Source: an uncultured Christensenellaceae bacterium
GTDB lineage: Bacteria; Bacillota; Clostridia; Christensenellales; Borkfalkiaceae
Assembly: GCA_910587365.1 (NCBI GenBank)
Contig: CAJUKJ010000022.1
Location: 1 to 18,047 of the forward strand
Direction: 5' to 3'
DNA: 18,047 nucleotides
Shown here: positions 13,256-18,047 of the stretch, piece by piece
Layout: the number at the start of each line of letters is the position of its first letter
Numbering within the stretch: position 1 is the stretch's first letter
Position numbers and translations under genes: made by a program
The notes under the pieces: generated by a model
Told to the model about the DNA's origin: nothing
The model's database searches: none
Seen by the model: the letters and a program-made list of their open reading frames with translations, nothing else

Positions 13256-15187
13256 ATGTTTGGTAACAATAAAATCAAATCGGAATACGACGCAAACAGT
13301 CTTAAAGCGTTAAAGGGACTCGAACCCGTAAGGGAGCATCCCGGAATGTACATTGGACCTACCGACGAAAAGGGACTTCACTGCCTTGTCAGGGAAGTTA
13401 TAGACAACTCTATCGACGAAGCTTTGGCAGGCTATTGCGACCGTATCGAGGTCGTCATTACGGAAGACGGTTCGTGTTCCGTAAAGGACAACGGCAGGGG
13501 TATACCCACGGGAATAAACAAGGAAGAGGGGATAAGCGGCGTAGAGCTTGCTTTGACCAACCTCAACGCAGGCGGCAAGTTCGGCGGCGGAAATAAGGCC
13601 GGCGGTTACAAAATTTCGTCCGGTCTGCACGGAGTCGGCGTTTCCTGCGTCAACGCGCTTTCCGATACGCTTGTTGCCGAGGTCTGCCAGGACGGTCATA
13701 TACACCGTCAGGTTTACCATTGCGGAGTTCCCGAGCAAAAGCTTAAAATTGTAGGCAAAACGGAAGAAACAGGCACGACGATTACTTTCCACCCCGACGC
13801 AACCGTGTTTGAAACGATAGATTTCAATTACGATACGCTTAAAACTCTTCTCCGTGAACTTTCTTACCTCAATAAAGGACTTACGCTTACTCTTACGGAC
13901 AAGCGCGAGGGAAGACAGCGCGAGGACGTGTTCTGTTACGAAGGCGGCGTCGTCCATTTCATCGAGGATATAAACAGGGGTAAAGAGGTTTTATTTGAAA
14001 AGCCCGTGTATTTTGAAGATTCCGACGGCGACGATAAATTCCTTGAAGTAGCCATCCAGTATAACGACGGCTACACCGAACAGATTTTTCCTTTCTCGAA
14101 CAATATCCGCCAGCCCGACGGCGGAACCCACCTCGACGGCTTCAAAGCCGCACTCACAAAGGTTATAAACGACGCGGGCAGAAAGCTTGGTATCTTAAAG
14201 GAAAACGTTAAGCTTTCTGGCGACGACGTGCGCGAGGGTATAACCGCAGTCGTTTCTGTAAAAATTGCAGACGCACAGTATGAAAGCCAGACGAAGAGCA
14301 AGCTTTGCTCAACATACGTTAGGGGCTTCGTGCAGAAAGCCGTAACCGAAAAATTCGGTATGTATCTCGAAGAGCATCCCGCCGAAACCAAAGAGCTTAT
14401 AATGCGTTGCTTAACTGCCCAAAGAGCGAGGGAGGCGGCAAGACTTGCGCGCGAGGACACAAGGCGCAAGGGTGTATTGGAAAGTGCAAAGCTCCCCGGT
14501 AAGCTTGCCGATTGCTCGGACAAACGTTCTGAGCTTTGCGAAATTTACATCGTTGAGGGCGACAGTGCAGGCGGTACGGCAAAGCAGGGCAGGGACAGAC
14601 GTTTTCAGGCGATTTTGCCTTTAAGAGGTAAAATTTTAAATGTTGAAAAGGTCAGGATAGACCGTGCGCTCGGCAACGAGGAAATAAAAGCAATGATAAC
14701 CGCATTCGGTTGCGGCATACAGGAAAATTACGACGAAAGCAAACTCCGTTACGACAGAATAATAATTATGACCGACGCCGACGTAGACGGCTCGCACATA
14801 AGAATACTTCTTTTGACGTTCTTCTTCCGCTATATGCGTCCTCTTGTTGAAAACGGACACGTTTATGCAGCCCAGCCGCCCTTATACAAGGTTTCGGGTA
14901 AGGGCATTCCCGACACCTACCTTTACGACGATAAAGCCCTTGAAGACTTTAAAAATTCGTATAGCGGCAAATTTGAGCTTCAACGCTATAAGGGTCTTGG
15001 CGAAATGAACAAGGAACAGCTTTGGGAAACCACTATGGACCCCGCAAGAAGAACGCTTGTAAGAATTAACGTGGAAGACGCGATTGAGGCAGATAAATAC
15101 TTCTCGCTCCTGATGGGCGAACAACCCGAACTCAGAAGGCAGTTTATCGAAGAAAACGCTAAGCTCGTTGAAGAGCTTGACGTATAA
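13256..15187 (+). CDS. gyrB: DNA gyrase subunit B
   Basis: GyrB supplies the ATPase and Toprim parts of the A2B2 gyrase that introduces negative supercoils. The 643-residue product has the GHKL ATPase domain with EVIDNSIDEALAGY, the DNGRGIPTG motif and the lid GYKISSGLHGVGVSCVNALS. A transducer domain follows, then the Toprim domain with EGDSAGGTAKQGRDRRFQAI, PLRGKILNVEK and the metal-binding MTDADVDGSHI. The tail has the conserved QRYKGLGEMN. The ATG at 13256 has AAAAGAGGG 6 nt upstream and a clear promoter at 13187-13215. gyrA follows after 59 nt, the common clostridial order. Pairing with a subunit that has a gyrase-type GyrA box argues for gyrase rather than topoisomerase IV. The protein is complete. 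Confidence 0.97.
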   Translation: MFGNNKIKSEYDANSLKALKGLEPVREHPGMYIGPTDEKGLHCLVREVIDNSIDEALAGYCDRIEVVITEDGSCSVKDNGRGIPTGINKEEGISGVELALTNLNAGGKFGGGNKAGGYKISSGLHGVGVSCVNALSDTLVAEVCQDGHIHRQVYHCGVPEQKLKIVGKTEETGTTITFHPDATVFETIDFNYDTLKTLLRELSYLNKGLTLTLTDKREGRQREDVFCYEGGVVHFIEDINRGKEVLFEKPVYFEDSDGDDKFLEVAIQYNDGYTEQIFPFSNNIRQPDGGTHLDGFKAALTKVINDAGRKLGILKENVKLSGDDVREGITAVVSVKIADAQYESQTKSKLCSTYVRGFVQKAVTEKFGMYLEEHPAETKELIMRCLTAQRAREAARLAREDTRRKGVLESAKLPGKLADCSDKRSELCEIYIVEGDSAGGTAKQGRDRRFQAILPLRGKILNVEKVRIDRALGNEEIKAMITAFGCGIQENYDESKLRYDRIIIMTDADVDGSHIRILLLTFFFRYMRPLVENGHVYAAQPPLYKVSGKGIPDTYLYDDKALEDFKNSYSGKFELQRYKGLGEMNKEQLWETTMDPARRTLVRINVEDAIEADKYFSLLMGEQPELRRQFIEENAKLVEELDV

Positions 15188-15246
15188 AAACAGGTTCACG
15201 AAAATTTTCGGCAAAATTAAAAATATAATTTGATAAGGTAAATATT

Positions 15247-17976
15247 ATGGCAAAGAAAACGACCAGCAGCCCCGAGCTTACCGAAGAGTTTAAAAAAACT
15301 CTTGAAATGACTAAGCTTCTCGACGTAGAAGTTGAGGAAGAGCTTAAAAAATCGTTTATAGCCTATGCAATGGCGGTAAACGTATCCCGTGCCATTCCCG
15401 ACGTAAGGGACGGTTTAAAGCCCGTACACAGACGTATTTTATACTCGATGCACGAGCTTGGACTGTACTCCGACAAGGCGTTCAGAAAGTGCGCCCGTAT
15501 CGTCGGCGACTGCCTCGGTAAATACCATCCCCACGGCGACAGCTCCGTATACGACGCGCTTGTAAGACTTGCGCAGGATTTCTCTATTAACTTCCCGCTT
15601 ATCGAAGGACACGGTAACTTCGGCTCCGTAGACGGCGACCCCGCCGCGGCGATGAGGTATACCGAAGCAAGACTTTCAAAGCTTTCGTCCGAAATGTTGC
15701 GTGACCTCGACAAGGAAACGGTTGATTTCTATCCTACGTTCGACGATACGGGTATGCAGCCTACCGTTTTGCCGTCGCGTTTCCCCAATATGCTTGTAAA
15801 CGGTTCGGACGGTATCGCAGTCGGTATGGCTACGAACATACCCCCCCATAACCTCGGCGAAGTAATCGACGGCGTCGTTGCAATGATTGATAAGCCCGAT
15901 ATCGACGTAGACGAGCTTATGCAGTACATACCCGCACCCGATTTCCCCACAGGCGCGCTGATTATGGGCAGAAGCGGTATAAAACGCGCTTACAGAACGG
16001 GCAGGGGCAGTATAGTTATCCGTTCCCGTTGTGAAATAGAAGAATATAAAAGCGGAAATATGCTCCGCAACCGCATTATAGTAACGGAAATCCCCTACCA
16101 GGTAAACAAGGCAAAGCTTATTGAAAATATGGCAGACCTGGTAAAAGATAAAAAGATAGAAGGCATTTCCGACATCCGCGAAGAATCCGACCGCGACGGT
16201 ATGCGTATCGTCATCGAATTGAAAAAGGAAGCAAGCCCGCAGGTCGTACTTAATATGCTGTACAAGCATACCAATTTACAGATATCCGACGGACTTATTA
16301 TGCTCGCGCTCGTAGACGGAACGCCTAAAATTCTTAATTTAAGGGAGTTCATTTACTACTATCTCGAACATCAGAAAGAGATAATAGTCCGCAGGACAAA
16401 GTTCGACCTTGCTAAAACAGAGGAGCGCGCCCACATTTTAAGGGGTCTGGTAATAGCGCAGGCAAACATAAACGAAGTCGTTAAAATTTGCCGCAGCGCG
16501 GTGGATAAAGCCGACTGCGTCAAGAAGCTGACCGATAATTTCGAGCTGGACGAACGCCAGGCAAACGCAGTTGCGGAATTAAGGCTTTACAGACTTTCCC
16601 ACCTCGAAGTGGATAAGCTTAAAGAAGAGTTAAAGCAGCTTGAAGATTTGATTGCAGATTATAAGGACATTCTTGCGCACGAAAGCAGGGTTCTCGAAAT
16701 AATCAAAAATGACTTGCTTGAAATCAAGCGCAAATATCCTTCGGTAAGAAAGACCGAGCTTGCCGTTGACTTTGACGGCGAAATCGTTGACGCGGATTTA
16801 ATTCCCGTTGAACAGGTCGTAATTTCAATGACCCATTCGGGCTACGTAAAAAGGATACCCGTTGCCGAATACCGCGCGCAGAACCGCGGAGGAAAGGGTA
16901 TAACGGCGCACCGTCCCAAGGAAGAGGACTTTGTCGAGCGTATGTTCGTCTGCTCCTCGCACGACGATATATTGCTGTTCTCCGACCGCGGCAAGGTTTA
17001 CCGCATAAAGGCTTACGAAATACCCGAAGCAACGCGTATAGCACGCGGCAGGGCAATCGTAAACTTAGTCCAGATTGCGCAGGACGAAAAAGTAAATACG
17101 CTTATGCCTATACCTGAGGGTATTCACGGCGCAATCGCTTTTGCAACTAAAAAGGGACTTATAAAGAAGACAAGACTCAGCGAGTTTGCGCGTATCAATA
17201 AAAACGGTAAAATCGCAATTAAGCTTAACGACGGCGACGATTTAATTTCCGTAGTACTTACAACCGGTCACGACGAGCTTATGATAGCTTCGCGTTCTGG
17301 TAAATGCATCCGTTTTGATGAAAAAGACGTCCGTGCAATGGGCAGGGATACGGCAGGTGTTCGCGCAATGCGTCTTGATGCCGACGACCGTCTTGTCGAT
17401 ATGCTTGTGCTTGACCCGTCCAAGGACGTGTTAACGGTAACCTCAAACGGCTACGGCAAGCGTAGCGACCTTGAAGATTACAGACTGCAAGGCAGGGCAG
17501 GCAAGGGCATTAAAGCTGGTATATTCAACGAAGTTACGGGCTACCTCGTAAATATGAAGCAGGTAACCGACAAGGACGACGTAATGCTCATTTCCGACGG
17601 CGGCACGATTATAAGAATGCACTGCGACAGCATTTCCCATATCGGCAGAAACACCAAAGGCGTAAGGCTTATGCGTCTGAAGGACGGCGCGGTTGCAACC
17701 GTTGCATTAACGGCAAGGGACGAGGACGAGGCTGCGGAAGAAATGATTGAAGCCGCACCCGAGCTTCCCGAAGCACCCGCCGGGGAATATGAAGAAGCTC
17801 CCGTTGAAAAGAGTTTAAGCCTTGACAACGATGCGGAAGATATTGTTGAAGAAGCCGACGATTTGGAAGATATCGACAAAGCTGATACCGTCCATAATAT
17901 CGAAGACGATATAGCGGATGACTTTGAAGACAACGGGGACGGCAATACCGAAGAAAACTCCGACGAAGAAATTTAA
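15247..17976 (+). CDS. gyrA: DNA gyrase subunit A with long acidic tail
   Basis: GyrA cuts and rejoins DNA in gyrase. The 909-residue product has the winged-helix core with the catalytic tyrosine Y138 in AAAMRYTEARL. In the quinolone region HPHGDSSVYD, S99 and D103 correspond to E. coli S83 and D87, the unmutated state. A tower and coiled coil follow, then the C-terminal beta-pinwheel beginning near residue 510. It includes a GyrA box, QNRGGKG, one residue off the common QRRGGKG, which marks it as gyrase rather than ParC. Residues 825-909 form an extended acidic tail, about 38 Asp/Glu against two Lys. A short extra N-terminus (about 16 residues relative to E. coli) precedes the core. AAGG lies about 9 nt before the ATG at 15247. 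The 71 nt after the stop hold no feature I can support. Confidence 0.97.
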   Translation: MAKKTTSSPELTEEFKKTLEMTKLLDVEVEEELKKSFIAYAMAVNVSRAIPDVRDGLKPVHRRILYSMHELGLYSDKAFRKCARIVGDCLGKYHPHGDSSVYDALVRLAQDFSINFPLIEGHGNFGSVDGDPAAAMRYTEARLSKLSSEMLRDLDKETVDFYPTFDDTGMQPTVLPSRFPNMLVNGSDGIAVGMATNIPPHNLGEVIDGVVAMIDKPDIDVDELMQYIPAPDFPTGALIMGRSGIKRAYRTGRGSIVIRSRCEIEEYKSGNMLRNRIIVTEIPYQVNKAKLIENMADLVKDKKIEGISDIREESDRDGMRIVIELKKEASPQVVLNMLYKHTNLQISDGLIMLALVDGTPKILNLREFIYYYLEHQKEIIVRRTKFDLAKTEERAHILRGLVIAQANINEVVKICRSAVDKADCVKKLTDNFELDERQANAVAELRLYRLSHLEVDKLKEELKQLEDLIADYKDILAHESRVLEIIKNDLLEIKRKYPSVRKTELAVDFDGEIVDADLIPVEQVVISMTHSGYVKRIPVAEYRAQNRGGKGITAHRPKEEDFVERMFVCSSHDDILLFSDRGKVYRIKAYEIPEATRIARGRAIVNLVQIAQDEKVNTLMPIPEGIHGAIAFATKKGLIKKTRLSEFARINKNGKIAIKLNDGDDLISVVLTTGHDELMIASRSGKCIRFDEKDVRAMGRDTAGVRAMRLDADDRLVDMLVLDPSKDVLTVTSNGYGKRSDLEDYRLQGRAGKGIKAGIFNEVTGYLVNMKQVTDKDDVMLISDGGTIIRMHCDSISHIGRNTKGVRLMRLKDGAVATVALTARDEDEAAEEMIEAAPELPEAPAGEYEEAPVEKSLSLDNDAEDIVEEADDLEDIDKADTVHNIEDDIADDFEDNGDGNTEENSDEEI

Positions 17977-18047
17977 AATAATAAAAAATCGGAGGCAAAG
18001 CGCACTTCCCATAGGGAATTAAAAAACTAAATTATTAAGAGTTATAC

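Noticed and set aside
13310..13957. Long antisense open frames within gyrB and gyrA (for example 13310-13957 and 15676-16269 on the minus strand)
   Set aside because: They are shadows of strongly biased coding sequence on the opposite strand, without ribosome binding sites or family motifs.
15520..15570. Quinolone-resistance substitutions in GyrA
   Set aside because: S99 and D103, equivalent to E. coli S83 and D87, are the unmutated residues.
1..18047. GGCC also looks scarce (about three noticed, near 9007, 11093 and 13596)
   Set aside because: I did not count it exhaustively, and codon choice could explain it. It should be included in any tetramer count.
1..18047. Search for CRISPR arrays, tRNA or rRNA genes, insertion sequences, phage or defence genes
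   Set aside because: None seen: no regular spaced repeats, transposase motifs or integrase-like ORFs, and gene content is core throughout.

Overview
The window looks like a chromosomal piece from an endospore-forming member of the Bacillota, most likely an uncultured gut-type Clostridia lineage. The evidence is the gene content: SigH, YabP and YabQ, a CwlD-type amidase and Mini-RNase III, in blocks that resemble the origin-proximal gene order of Bacillus subtilis (mrnC-rlmB-sigH, dnaX-ybaB-recR, yabP-yabQ-divIC, gyrB-gyrA). Base composition is moderate (roughly 45% GC) and even throughout. No insertion sequence, prophage, CRISPR array, tRNA or rRNA was seen. The genus cannot be set from this sequence alone.

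Layout. 1-552 is the 3' end of pnp, followed by a palindromic intergenic element and a terminator. 748-1665 encodes a polytopic membrane protein of unknown function; it converges on a CwlD-like amidase on the minus strand (1851-2537), with a strong terminator between them. From a sigma-A type promoter at 2557-2585 runs a tightly coupled unit: mrnC, rlmB, sigH and dnaX, with 4-nt overlaps or direct abutment. A 266-nt intergenic stretch rich in stem-loops (5923-6188) leads into ybaB. Then come recR, gpsA, typA/bipA and the sporulation/division cluster yabP-yabQ-divIC. A Ppx/GppA-family phosphatase overlaps an M50-type membrane metalloprotease (11330-12924). A small zinc-ribbon ORF on the minus strand lies opposite, and gyrB-gyrA fill 13256-17976. 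No gene-free stretch exceeds 300 bases.

How the genes fit together. Most products are housekeeping: RNA decay and maturation (PNPase, Mini-III, RlmB), replication and repair (DnaX, RecR, YbaB, gyrase), phospholipid synthesis (GpsA) and ribosome assembly under stress (BipA). Interleaved with them are sporulation-entry and cortex functions (SigH, CwlD, YabP, YabQ) and the divisome protein DivIC.

The main unexpected signals are: near-total absence of the tetranucleotide GATC (one copy by eye, intergenic); an in-frame A AAA AAG slippery heptamer in the dnaX linker with an early -1 stop; three related intergenic palindromic elements whose hairpin arms covary; a structured region before ybaB; a yabP leader whose ribosome binding site can pair with sequence at a SigE-like promoter; and a small leader architecture before the zinc-ribbon ORF. 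All counts were made by eye and should be recomputed.
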